Shown here: piece after piece, positions 1 to 7,340 of the stretch | Layout: each line of letters starts with the position of its first letter | Position numbering within the stretch: position 1 is the stretch's first letter | Translations under genes and position numbers: made by a program | The notes under the pieces: generated by a model | What the model was told of the DNA's origin: nothing | The model's input: the letters and a program-made list of their open reading frames with translations, nothing else | Databases searched by the model: none | Assembly (NCBI GenBank): GCA_003600225.1 | Contig: QZFT01000066.1 | Coordinates: forward strand, 1 to 38,380 | Source: Pseudonocardiaceae bacterium YIM PH 21723 | GTDB lineage: Bacteria > Actinomycetota > Actinomycetes > Mycobacteriales > Pseudonocardiaceae | Direction of reading: 5' to 3' | DNA length: 38,380 nt

Positions 1-2
1 GG

Positions 3-137
3 TCCATCGACACCACCAGACCCGGCGACACCACCCACCGGATCATGGAAACGACAGGGGCACGAGAGTCATACCGGGCCTGGCGACCAGAGCTCGATCA
101 ACGAGCCACGAGAAAGGTAACGGGCACGCCGGCCTGA
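3..137 (+). CDS. possible 3' end of an unidentified gene (partial)
   Basis: Frame 3 is open from the window edge to a TGA at 135-137 and gives about 44 residues with a protein-like, charged composition (it contains RIMETTGARESYRAWRPEL). It could be the C-terminus of a gene that starts upstream of the window. No family is recognised. Other frames are also open here, so the call is weak. Confidence 0.25.
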   Translation, partial: SIDTTRPGDTTHRIMETTGARESYRAWRPELDQRATRKVTGTPA

Positions 138-157
138 CTTTTCGGCTTCTTTGGTGG

Positions 158-202
158 TTCTCCAAGTTCTCTAGGTTCTCTGCGTTTCCGAAGTTGACGA
201 TG
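158..202. repeat. degenerate 9-nt tandem repeat (5 units)
   Basis: Five consecutive 9-mers: TTCTCCAAG, TTCTCTAGG, TTCTCTGCG, TTTCCGAAG, TTGACGATG. The last units run into the dyad repeat at 188-242. On the minus strand this phase would encode a low-complexity NLENLEN-type peptide, which I do not regard as a gene. Confidence 0.5.
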
Positions 203-242
203 TTCGCGGCGAGGAACGAGCCCCGAACATCGTCAACTTCGG
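188..242. repeat. perfect 19-bp inverted repeat (interspersed dyad, copy 1)
   Basis: Arms CCGAAGTTGACGATGTTCG (188-206) and its exact complement (224-242) flank a 17-nt loop. The core AGTTGACGATGTTCG recurs at the far right end of the window (38292-38306), so this is a repeated element. There is no T-tract, so a simple terminator is unlikely. A REP-like intergenic repeat is the best description. The stretch 243-329 holds only the upstream region of the HNH gene. Confidence 0.75.
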
Positions 243-329
243 GGCCCTTGGGGGTCATTCAGCTTGGAGCGAACCAGCATCACCCGATAGGGATTTGCTC
301 ATGATCTTGGGTCGCGGGAAAATGAACAT

Positions 330-1730
330 ATGGGCGAAAACCTGCTGCTGAGCATCGCGGACACCGTGTCCGCTGATCCGCGATCGTTGACGCCCACTGA
401 ACTTCATGCCCGTGAGGAAGCCCTGTTCCGTGCTCGCACCATCATCGAAGCCGCGCTGATCGACACCATCGGCGTGATGGACTCACGCGGCACCACCGAA
501 ACCACCGAAGTCCTGCCCACCCGGCAATGGCTACGCGCCCGTAACCGCACCAGCTGGCGCGAAGCCAAAGAACTCGTCTCGTTGAGCCATGCTCTGAAAG
601 TACTGCCGCTCACCGACAAACTCTTCAAGGCCGGGGAGATCACCCTGGGCCATGTTCAGGTGATCGCACGGGGTTTGAATCGGACTACCAGCGTGACCCG
701 TGCGGGGTTCCTGGACGCCGAACACATTTATTCGGAGTTGGCCCGGGTGGAGACTCCGGAAAAGGTGGAGTGGGCGATCCGGTATCTGCTGGCACAGTTG
801 GATCCGGATGCTGAGGATGAGAAGGCTCTGGACCGGTATGAGCGGCGGGGTTTGGATTTCTTTGAGTCCGATGGGTTCATGCAGCTGCGCGGTTATCTGG
901 ATTCGAGTACCGGCGCGAAGGTGAAGGCGGCGATCGACGCGGTGATGAAGCCACCGGCCGCCGATGACCAGCGGACTGCCTCCCAGCGACGAGCGGATGC
1001 GCTAGGGGATCTATGTGATCAGGTTCTGCGGAGCGACATCCTGCCCAGCAGCGGTGGACAGCGGGCGCAGGTCAACATCACCTGCACCCTCTCGGAACTG
1101 ATGAACGCCGGGGCGCTCACCGGACAAGCGATGATCGACGGGATCGGAGCCATCGATCCGGAGACGCTGCGGCGGATCGCGTGTGACTGCAACGTCTCCC
1201 GGATTCTGCTCGGCCCGAAAGGCGAGGTCCTGGACGTCGGGCGATCGACCCGGGTGGCGCCGGTCGCGCTGCGCAGGGCGCTGACGCTGCGGGATCAGCA
1301 CTGCTCCTGGGACGGCTGTGAGGCCCCGGCCAGGTATTGCGATGTGCACCATGTGGAGGTGCATTGGGCGCATGGTGGTGAGACGAACCTGGAGAACTGT
1401 GGGTTGTATTGCGGGCATCACCACACGGCGATCCATACCTACGACACGGTGACCGAACGTCGGTCCGACGGTGGATTCCGGACCCGAAGACGGTGGTTAT
1501 CGGATCAGCGGATGATCGGGAACGGCGAGCCGGGGATCCGGCCGGTGGCGGCCTCCAGGAACTCCACCGGCGGGGCGACCTCGGCGAGGAACCGTGCTGT
1601 CTCGCGTAGTGCCGGCTCCGGCGCGGTGGCCGGTACGCCGGCCGCGTGGCAGGCGTCCAGTAGGTGCACGGTGGCCTCCAGCAGGATCAGTCTGAGTCCC
1701 TCGGACACTCGGATCAACACGCCGGTGTAG
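330..1730 (+). CDS. DUF222 / 13E12-type HNH endonuclease domain protein, aberrant 3' end
   Basis: The N-terminal two thirds is the helical DUF222 region typical of actinobacterial 13E12-repeat proteins. A C-terminal HNH domain lies near residues 315-370, with CSWDGCEAPARYCDVHH, HWAHGGETNLENC and CGHHHTAIH supplying the zinc-knuckle Cys/His and catalytic His residues. These proteins are multicopy and probably mobile; their biological role is not established. The start is the ATG at 330, behind an A/G-rich GGGAAAA. Homology seems to stop near residue 392 (about position 1505). The last ~75 residues are read antisense through the whole 3' part of the neighbouring minus-strand gene and look like non-native, Arg/Ser-rich sequence. 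I infer that the native stop was lost by a rearrangement or deletion, so the gene may be 3'-truncated. Confidence 0.8.
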   Translation: MGENLLLSIADTVSADPRSLTPTELHAREEALFRARTIIEAALIDTIGVMDSRGTTETTEVLPTRQWLRARNRTSWREAKELVSLSHALKVLPLTDKLFKAGEITLGHVQVIARGLNRTTSVTRAGFLDAEHIYSELARVETPEKVEWAIRYLLAQLDPDAEDEKALDRYERRGLDFFESDGFMQLRGYLDSSTGAKVKAAIDAVMKPPAADDQRTASQRRADALGDLCDQVLRSDILPSSGGQRAQVNITCTLSELMNAGALTGQAMIDGIGAIDPETLRRIACDCNVSRILLGPKGEVLDVGRSTRVAPVALRRALTLRDQHCSWDGCEAPARYCDVHHVEVHWAHGGETNLENCGLYCGHHHTAIHTYDTVTERRSDGGFRTRRRWLSDQRMIGNGEPGIRPVAASRNSTGGATSARNRAVSRSAGSGAVAGTPAAWQASSRCTVASSRISLSPSDTRINTPV

Positions 1731-2131
1731 AGCCAGGGGATCACCATGTCCGGGTCCAGCGTGCGCAGGTTTGCCAACGCGCGTGGGGCGTCTTCGGTGA
1801 ACCGGCGCACCAGCTCGGTGGTGGGCAGTTCATCGGCTCGGGTGGCCGCATCGGACTCGATGGACGGCGCCGCTGTCTCGGCCAGGCCACCCGGTTCGTT
1901 GAAGCCACGCAGCATCGTCACCGCGTCGACCGGGTCGCCGGGCACCGACTCGGTGGGCAGATCGCCGGTCAGCAGGTGTGGGGTGACCGAGTGGTGGGCG
2001 AAGACGCCCGCCGTTGTCCAGCCGGGGCAGCGGGACGGCCTTGCCCACTGCTCGCCGGACAGGGATGTGCCCAGTGCTGCCCAGGCCTGCCAGCACTGCT
2101 CGACTGCCGCGAGCCTCGACGACACGGCCAT
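1505..2131 (-). CDS. DinB-like / mycothiol-dependent maleylpyruvate isomerase-type protein
   Basis: A protein of 208 residues starting MAVSSRLAAVEQ. It shows the MDMPI_N/DinB-like four-helix pattern: an N-terminal helix, then the W..PS.CPGWT signature near residues 28-40, an AHH pair that probably binds metal, and a later LEATVHLLDACH helix supplying the E..xH ligands. Known members are mycothiol-dependent, metal-binding cytosolic enzymes, but most TIGR03086-like paralogues have no assigned substrate. The ATG shares one base with the stop codon of the upstream ArsR gene (TGATG at 2129-2133), so the two are translationally coupled. The 3' end is overlapped by 226 bp of the antisense HNH reading frame. 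The longer in-frame ORF reaching 2428 was rejected because it is antisense-like and overlaps the ArsR gene. Confidence 0.8.
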   Translation of the reverse strand: MAVSSRLAAVEQCWQAWAALGTSLSGEQWARPSRCPGWTTAGVFAHHSVTPHLLTGDLPTESVPGDPVDAVTMLRGFNEPGGLAETAAPSIESDAATRADELPTTELVRRFTEDAPRALANLRTLDPDMVIPWLYTGVLIRVSEGLRLILLEATVHLLDACHAAGVPATAPEPALRETARFLAEVAPPVEFLEAATGRIPGSPFPIIR

Positions 2132-2439
2132 CACGTCGCCCGGAGGATCGCGGTGAGCAGGCCGGGGAACCGGGTCTCCAGGTCCGCGTCGCGCAGCACG
2201 GACTTGCGCGCGTTGCCCTGCACCATGCTCGCCACCACGCCCGCCTCGCGCAGGGTGCGCAGGTGGTGCGACACGGTCGACGGCTTCACCGGGACCTCGG
2301 GCAACGAGGTGCACGAGCCGCCGCCACGTTCGTCGAGCAGCCGCACGATCTGCAGCCGGATGGGGTCGGCCAGCGCGTGCAGCACCTTGCCGATCTCGAT
2401 CTCCGCCGGATCCGGCTGGGGGAGCCATTCGGTGTCCAC
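2131..2439 (-). CDS. ArsR-family transcriptional regulator
   Basis: A protein of 102 residues with a compact winged helix-turn-helix: LADPIRLQIVRLL near residues 22-34 and the recognition helix VKPSTVSHHLRTLREAGVV near residues 50-68. No CxC metal-sensing pair is visible; there is a single Cys in GGGSCTSLPE, so a ligand other than arsenite-type metals is likely. I chose the GTG at 2439 because TAAGG lies about 9 nt upstream and the length fits the family. The in-frame ATG at 2568 would put the coding sequence across the operator and into the divergent gene. It probably represses itself, the coupled DinB-like gene and the divergent MFS exporter through the palindrome at 2508-2527. Confidence 0.85.
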   Translation of the reverse strand: MDTEWLPQPDPAEIEIGKVLHALADPIRLQIVRLLDERGGGSCTSLPEVPVKPSTVSHHLRTLREAGVVASMVQGNARKSVLRDADLETRFPGLLTAILRAT

Positions 2440-2507
2440 GTTGTCCACCTTACGACGCCGATCGGAACGACTCGGGTAATCATGTCCGATTTCCGCGTTT
2501 CGATGAG

Positions 2508-2527
2508 CATCGTAACTAGCTACGATG
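2508..2527. promoter_or_regulatory. probable ArsR operator
   Basis: CATCGTAACTAGCTACGATG is a 20-bp dyad, 18 of 20 positions symmetrical, centred on CTAG. It lies in the divergent gap between the ArsR start (2439) and the MFS start (2567), where it would cover both promoters. A weaker related half-site, GATCGTCGTAA, follows at 2527-2537. Confidence 0.65.
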
Positions 2528-2566
2528 ATCGTCGTAATTATTGCCACGTATCCCTGGGGGACTCCC

Positions 2567-3817
2567 ATGCCGCACGATCGCTGGCGGGCCTACGCCTGGT
2601 CACTCGCCTTCGGCACCTTCGTCGTGGGCACCGGCACCTTCGTCATTGCCGGGCTCATTCCGCAGGTCACCTCGTCACTGGCGATCAGCACCGCGGAGGC
2701 CGGTCAGCTGATCACCGCGTTCGCCATCGGCTATGCGGTGCTCTCCCCGGTGCTGGCGGCGATGACCGGGCGCTGGCCGCGCCGCACGGTGCTGATCATC
2801 GGACTCGTGCTGTACGCGGCGGGGAACCTGCTCACCGCGCTCGTACCCGGTTACCTGCCGGTGCTCGCCACCCGGGTGCTGGCCGCGGCGGGCGCGGCCC
2901 TGTTCACCCCGAACGCCGGTGCCACCGCCGCGCTCCTCGCGGGGGCCGAGCGTCGAGGGAAGGCGATCTCCATCGTCACCGCGGGGCAGACCATCTCCAT
3001 GGCCCTGGGCGCACCCATTGGCACCGCCATCGGGCAGGCGCTGGGCTGGCGGGCCACGATGTACCTGATCACCGCTCTCGCGCTGCTCGTCGTGCCGGTC
3101 ATCGCGTTGCGGCTGCCCTCGCTGACCGGTGCCCCGGCGGCGGGCCTGCGCGCACGGCTGGCGCCGCTCGGCGACCGGGCGATTCAGTGGCAGCTGCTCG
3201 TCACGCTGCTCGCCTTCATCGCGATCTTCCTGCCGTACACCTATATCAGCGTGGTCTTCGAGCCGGTGCTCACCGGGCACCCCAGCCGGATGGCCTGGCT
3301 GTTGCTGGTGTTCGGCGTGACCGGCACCGTGGGCAACCTGCTCGCCGGCCACTTCGCCGACCGGTTCGGCGCTCGGCGGGTGGTGGTGGCCAGCCTGGTC
3401 GGCTTCGCCTTCGTCATGGTGTTGCAGCTGCTGGGCAGGCATGACATGGCCCTCGCGCTGGTGGCCATCGCGTTCACCGGATGGATCGCCTGGTCGTTCA
3501 CCGTGCCGCAGCAACACCGCCTGCTGAGCATCGCCAAGCCGGGCAACGAGTCGCTGGTGATCGCGCTCAACTCCGCCTTCATCTACCTCGGCGTGACCCT
3601 GTCCGGGCTGTTCGGCTACGTCCGGGTCGGTGGGCTCCCGCTCGGGGTGAGCGTGCTCGTGGTGGGCATGGCCTTCGCGCTGGTCACCGCGCTGCTCGCC
3701 GCCCGGAGGGACGCTCCCCGGTCAGGAGAGCGCCCCTCCGGCACTGAGATCACCCCCAGAGCACCGGGTGCACATCGGCTCGGGGCCGTCGCAGTACCCG
3801 GTTCAGGACCTCAGTGA
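2567..3817 (+). CDS. MFS transporter, drug:H+ antiporter type (DHA1-like)
   Basis: About 416 residues with twelve predicted hydrophobic segments. Between TM2 and TM3 there is a motif A-like loop (MTGRWPRRTVL, near residues 66-76), and a motif C-like Gly/Pro-rich TM5 (ALGAPIGTAIGQALG). The closest families are the YdhP/AraJ-type sugar or drug exporters of the inner membrane. The ATG at 2567 follows TGGGGGA at 2555-2561; the upstream ATG at 2525 overlaps the operator and is less likely. The gene is divergent from the ArsR regulator, suggesting induced export or detoxification. The last ~23 residues are hydrophilic and overlap the 3' end of the convergent monooxygenase gene by 68 bp, so the tail may be a run-on. 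The substrate cannot be read from sequence. Confidence 0.85.
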   Translation: MPHDRWRAYAWSLAFGTFVVGTGTFVIAGLIPQVTSSLAISTAEAGQLITAFAIGYAVLSPVLAAMTGRWPRRTVLIIGLVLYAAGNLLTALVPGYLPVLATRVLAAAGAALFTPNAGATAALLAGAERRGKAISIVTAGQTISMALGAPIGTAIGQALGWRATMYLITALALLVVPVIALRLPSLTGAPAAGLRARLAPLGDRAIQWQLLVTLLAFIAIFLPYTYISVVFEPVLTGHPSRMAWLLLVFGVTGTVGNLLAGHFADRFGARRVVVASLVGFAFVMVLQLLGRHDMALALVAIAFTGWIAWSFTVPQQHRLLSIAKPGNESLVIALNSAFIYLGVTLSGLFGYVRVGGLPLGVSVLVVGMAFALVTALLAARRDAPRSGERPSGTEITPRAPGAHRLGAVAVPGSGPQ

Positions 3818-5357
3818 GCACAGTGGACGGAGTAGTGGACGGACCTGCCACCGCATCGGTGCAGCGCCAGACGACCACGCCGTCCGGCCGGACCAGGCTC
3901 GCGCCCTCGGACGAGATTCCGTAGGCGGTGCAGAAATCGGCGTCCGGGGCGATCCGGTGGACGGCCAGCTCGATCTGCTTCGCCGCGTCCACCCAGGGCT
4001 GACCGCCCTCGCCGGTGAGCAGCACCATCTCCGCGCCGAACAGGTCCAAGGTGGACCGTCCGTCGGCGAGCGGCACCCAGGGAGCCCGCAGGCCGGGCAG
4101 ACCTGGGTGCTCGCGGGGGTCGAGCGCCAGCGACGTGTCCTCGTCCTCGGCCAGCACCGAGGACGAGTGCGCGCGCTGACCGAACATCAGCGGGATGAAC
4201 TCCAGCGGCTCGCCGGCACCCTCCGGTGACGGGATGCCCCGGTACCGCATGGTCGCCACCTGGTTGTTCGCCACCAGCCTGCCCAGCGGCAGCCGCTCCG
4301 CCTGGTAGGTCTCCAGGAACTCCCGGCCCGCCTGTCCACTGTGGACCAGTGCGATGCGCCAGGCGAGGTCGTGGCCGTCGATGATCGCGGTGTTGCCGCC
4401 CATCCCACCGGTCGGTGGCATCACGTGCGCCGCGTCGCCGGCCAGGAAGATCCGGCCCTCCTGCGAACGCTCGGCGATCCGGTGGCTGAAGGTCAGTTCC
4501 TCCACCGCGATCCCGCTGACCGCAAGGTCCGGCATGCCGGTCGCCCGGCGGATCAACGCGGTCCATTGCTCGGTCGACCACTGTTTGACCGCATGGCGGT
4601 TCTCCTCATCCCAGGCCGCCAGCAGCGAGGGCTGGACGTTCCCCTGCCTGCCGAGCATCCCGCCCAGGTCCTCGCCGTCCAGCTGGCACAGGGTCAGCTG
4701 GGCCGGGTCCAGCCACTCGTCGAGATCGGCATCGAAGCGCACGCCGACCAGGGACATCAGGTGGCCGAAGCCGGTCATCGGGATGCCCAGCCGCTCGCGC
4801 GCCGGGCTGCGGTGGCCGTCCGCGGCGATCAGGTACTCGGCGTGCACGGTGTACTCGGCGCCGTCCCGGTCGCACAACCGGGCGGTCACCCCGTCGGCGT
4901 CCTGGTCGAAGTCCAGCAGGGTGGTGGAGAAACGTACGTCGGCGCCCAACTGTTCTGCCCGGTGGCGCAGCACCCGCTCGGTGTGGGCCTGCGGGATCCC
5001 GAGCATGCCCATCGGGCTGATCGCGGCCAGCGTCTCGACGGTGTCCTGCCCGTCCCGGTTGAGCCACCGCTGCGGCGCCGCCTCGGCCAGCGTCCGGCCC
5101 CGCAGGAACCGGGGCACCTGGCCGAACGGGGTGGCGGCCTCTCGCAGTTCCGCCAGCAGTCCCGGAATCTGGTCCAGTACTTCCTGGGTCCGGGTGGCCA
5201 GCCCCCAGGCCTTGGGCATGGTGGAGGTGCTCTCATGCTTCTCGGCGAGCAGCACCGGCACCCCCTTGGCCGCCAGCCCGGCTGCCGCGGTGAGCCCCGC
5301 GAAGCCGCCGCCGACGATGAGCACGGTTGTCCTGAAAGCCACCGTCTCAACAGACAC
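3750..5357 (-). CDS. FAD-dependent aromatic-type monooxygenase (group A)
   Basis: About 535 residues. The N-terminal Rossmann fold has GGGFAGLTAAAGLA near residues 14-27, the DG motif is in AADGHRSPARERLG, and the GD motif in FLAGDAAHVMPPTGGMGG binds the FAD ribityl chain. A C-terminal thioredoxin-like dimerisation domain fits the length and places it with PheA/TfdB/PgaE-type NADPH hydroxylases rather than the shorter PHBH class. The GTG at 5357 is chosen because AAGGGGG lies 6-12 nt upstream. It is divergently transcribed from a TetR gene 100 bp away, the usual arrangement for an inducible monooxygenase acting on an aromatic or antibiotic such as a polyketide or rifamycin. The substrate is unknown; resistance, catabolism and biosynthesis are all possible. 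Confidence 0.88.
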   Translation of the reverse strand: MSVETVAFRTTVLIVGGGFAGLTAAAGLAAKGVPVLLAEKHESTSTMPKAWGLATRTQEVLDQIPGLLAELREAATPFGQVPRFLRGRTLAEAAPQRWLNRDGQDTVETLAAISPMGMLGIPQAHTERVLRHRAEQLGADVRFSTTLLDFDQDADGVTARLCDRDGAEYTVHAEYLIAADGHRSPARERLGIPMTGFGHLMSLVGVRFDADLDEWLDPAQLTLCQLDGEDLGGMLGRQGNVQPSLLAAWDEENRHAVKQWSTEQWTALIRRATGMPDLAVSGIAVEELTFSHRIAERSQEGRIFLAGDAAHVMPPTGGMGGNTAIIDGHDLAWRIALVHSGQAGREFLETYQAERLPLGRLVANNQVATMRYRGIPSPEGAGEPLEFIPLMFGQRAHSSSVLAEDEDTSLALDPREHPGLPGLRAPWVPLADGRSTLDLFGAEMVLLTGEGGQPWVDAAKQIELAVHRIAPDADFCTAYGISSEGASLVRPDGVVVWRCTDAVAGPSTTPSTVLTEVLNRVLRRPRADVHPVLWG

Positions 5358-5422
5358 TTGAATCCCCCTTGACGAAGTTCGCTGCGACCAGAGTGCCGAC
5401 AAACGTGTACTCAGTCAAATGT

Positions 5423-5450
5423 TTTACCCGGTTGATTTTTTGCGTAGACT
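5423..5450 (+). promoter_or_regulatory. probable promoter of the TetR gene
   Basis: TTTACC (5423-5428) and TAGACT (5445-5450) are separated by 16 bp, which places the transcription start at or next to the ATG at 5458. The mRNA would be leaderless, matching the absence of a ribosome-binding site. Confidence 0.4.
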
Positions 5451-5457
5451 GTGGCTC

Positions 5458-6159
5458 ATGGGTCTTCGGGAACAGAAGAAGAACGACACCCGGCAGCTGA
5501 TCTCCGACATCGCCACCGGGATGTTCATGGAGCGCGGGTTCGAGCAGGTCACGATCGCGGAGATCGCCGAGGTCGCGAAGGTCTCCAAGATGACCGTGAT
5601 CAACTATTTCCCGCGTAAGGAGGACCTGTACCTGGACCGCGACCAGTTGCACATCGAGCTGCTCAGCGCGGTGATCACCGAGCGCTCACCGGGTACGCCG
5701 ATCCTCGGCGCGCTGCGGGAGTTCCTGCTGAGCCAGGTCGACGACCAGGAGAACTTCAGCGGCACGGCCCCGTGGCTGCCGGCTTTCTTCAAGGTCATCG
5801 AGGACAGTCCCGCCTTGCAGGCCAGGGTGCGGGAGCAGGCCGAGGCGCAGGCGGAGGCGCTGACGAAGGTCATTGCGGCGGAGCTGGATCTACCTGCGCT
5901 GGATCCCGCGCCACGGGTGCTCGCACAGATTTTCACCGCCACCAACACGATGGTCTTCCGGGCCGGGCTGGAGGCCACCCGCAGCGGACTGACTCAGGAG
6001 CAGGCGCAGCAGAGTCAGCGGCGGTTGATCAACCGGCTGTTCGACCTCTACGCCGGGGAGATGGCGATCCTGGGCAGCAATAAGGCGCCGGAGACCCGTC
6101 CACTCGGGGTGGGGGAGTCTCCGGCGCCCTTGTGCGCAACCCCAGACGAGAGGCCCTGA
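5458..6159 (+). CDS. TetR-family transcriptional regulator
   Basis: A protein of 233 residues. The N-terminal HTH covers residues 10-60: MFMERGFEQVTIAEIAEVA followed by the recognition helix VSKMTVINYFPRKEDL. The ligand-binding C-terminal half is helical and belongs to the common TetR_C_7-like group. The ATG at 5458 is preferred over 5419, since the longer form adds non-conserved residues and crosses the promoter. It is divergent from the FAD monooxygenase and probably represses it. The last 25 residues are Pro/Gly-rich because the coding sequence runs through a perfect 12-bp hairpin (6084-6128), so the tail is a by-product of an RNA structure or repeat in the 3' end. No tight operator palindrome was found in the gap. 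Confidence 0.85.
   Translation: MGLREQKKNDTRQLISDIATGMFMERGFEQVTIAEIAEVAKVSKMTVINYFPRKEDLYLDRDQLHIELLSAVITERSPGTPILGALREFLLSQVDDQENFSGTAPWLPAFFKVIEDSPALQARVREQAEAQAEALTKVIAAELDLPALDPAPRVLAQIFTATNTMVFRAGLEATRSGLTQEQAQQSQRRLINRLFDLYAGEMAILGSNKAPETRPLGVGESPAPLCATPDERP
6084..6128. terminator. 12-bp hairpin inside the 3' end of the TetR gene
   Basis: GGCGCCGGAGAC (6084-6095) and GTCTCCGGCGCC (6117-6128) pair perfectly around a 21-nt loop that can itself form CCAC/GTGG. There is no U-tract, so if it terminates transcription it does so in the L-shaped way common in actinomycetes. It lies 30 bp before the stop codon. The next 199 bp (6160-6358) contain no further gene or clear signal. Confidence 0.45.
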
Positions 6160-6358
6160 CCCTCGGGTGCTGGGGGTTCCACCCGTCAGGTCAGGACCGG
6201 CTCGCTCCGCGATCACCCCGGAGGGTCCGCGAAGGGTTTTCTTCCTGTGCCCGTCCGCCGGAACGAGGAGAGGCCCCGGCGACCGTGCACAGAGGAAACG
6301 CGATCACTCCGCGGTCCTGACGCGGGTTTCGTTGTGTTCTGGGTCACCACCTTGTGGG

Positions 6359-7315
6359 TTAGGGCAGGGAGCTGAGCCGGGCCAGCAGCGTGGCCCGCAC
6401 CCGATCAAGGTCGCCGTCGGTCGCGACGTCCACCTCGCGGCCCATCCGGGTGACCTGAACGGCCTGCTTGCGCCGGTGCTGCACGATCGCCCCACGCTTG
6501 GGTCCCTGGCTGGTGTCGATGTCCACATGCTGCCGTTTGCAGGCCAGCGTGCCCGGTTGCAGGGCCTCCAGCAGCGCCACCGCGTCGTGCAGGGCGATCT
6601 GCTCGATGCCGTGCCGCTCGCGGTAGAAGCGGGACACCGGGGCGGTCATCGCGGCCAGCCGGGCGCCGGTGGAGCTCTGCACCCGCAGGGCCTGGATCCA
6701 GCCCGGTTCCACCAGGCAGGACATGGTCAGGTCCAGCGGGACCAGCGTGGTGGGCACGTCCTCCTCGGCCAGCACCCGGTGCGCGGCCTCGGGGTCGCAC
6801 CACAGGTTGAATTCGGCGCCGTCGCCGACATTGCCCTGCTGGAAGCCGCCACCCATCACGACGAGGCGGTTGATCCGCGGCTTCAGCTCCGGATACGCGG
6901 CCAGCAGCAGCGCGATGTTGGTCAACGGGCCGATGGCGGCGATGGTCACCGGCTGTTTGGAGGTGCGCAGTACGTCGGCGATCAGCTGCACCGCGCCGCG
7001 GCGTTCCGTGCTGCCGGACGGCCGGGGCAGCGAGGAGGACTGTGCGCCGAGGCCGTCCTCGCCGTGCACGCTTCCCGCGCCACCGGGCTGCGGGTGGATC
7101 AGCGGCCGGGCGGCACCCGCGGCGACCGGAACGTCGGACCGGCCCAGCAGTGACAAGAGTCGCCTGGCATTGTCCGTGGTGCGTGCGAGACCTACATTGC
7201 CGAAGACCGTGGTCACCGCGCGCAGGTCGGCCTCCGGACTGGCCGCGACGAGGGCGAGGGCGAAGGCGTCGTCGACGCCCGGATCGGTGTCCACGACCAG
7301 CGGAAAAGCGTTCAT
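6359..7315 (-). CDS. inosine/uridine-preferring nucleoside hydrolase family protein
   Basis: About 318 residues. The calcium-binding, catalytic N-terminal motif VVDTDPGVDDA occupies residues 7-17 (D9, D11, D15, D16), followed by VFGNVGLARTTDNA, AIGPLTNIALLL and the late HDAVALLEAL, which supplies the catalytic His-Asp pair. Family members hydrolyse the N-glycosidic bond of purine or pyrimidine nucleosides to free base and ribose in the cytosol, for salvage. Pyrimidine versus purine preference cannot be decided here. The ATG at 7315 is preferred; a GTG two codons upstream is also possible. Its start lies only 25 bp from that of the divergent acyltransferase gene, so both promoters must overlap and both messages are probably leaderless. 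Confidence 0.9.
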   Translation of the reverse strand: MNAFPLVVDTDPGVDDAFALALVAASPEADLRAVTTVFGNVGLARTTDNARRLLSLLGRSDVPVAAGAARPLIHPQPGGAGSVHGEDGLGAQSSSLPRPSGSTERRGAVQLIADVLRTSKQPVTIAAIGPLTNIALLLAAYPELKPRINRLVVMGGGFQQGNVGDGAEFNLWCDPEAAHRVLAEEDVPTTLVPLDLTMSCLVEPGWIQALRVQSSTGARLAAMTAPVSRFYRERHGIEQIALHDAVALLEALQPGTLACKRQHVDIDTSQGPKRGAIVQHRRKQAVQVTRMGREVDVATDGDLDRVRATLLARLSSLP

Positions 7316-7340
7316 ACGCACACACTAAAGTGGATCGTCG

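Noticed and set aside
43-258. Minus-strand 71-residue ORF with NLENLEN repeats
   Set aside because: It is produced by the 9-nt tandem repeat and the dyad repeat; no ribosome-binding site or recognisable domain.
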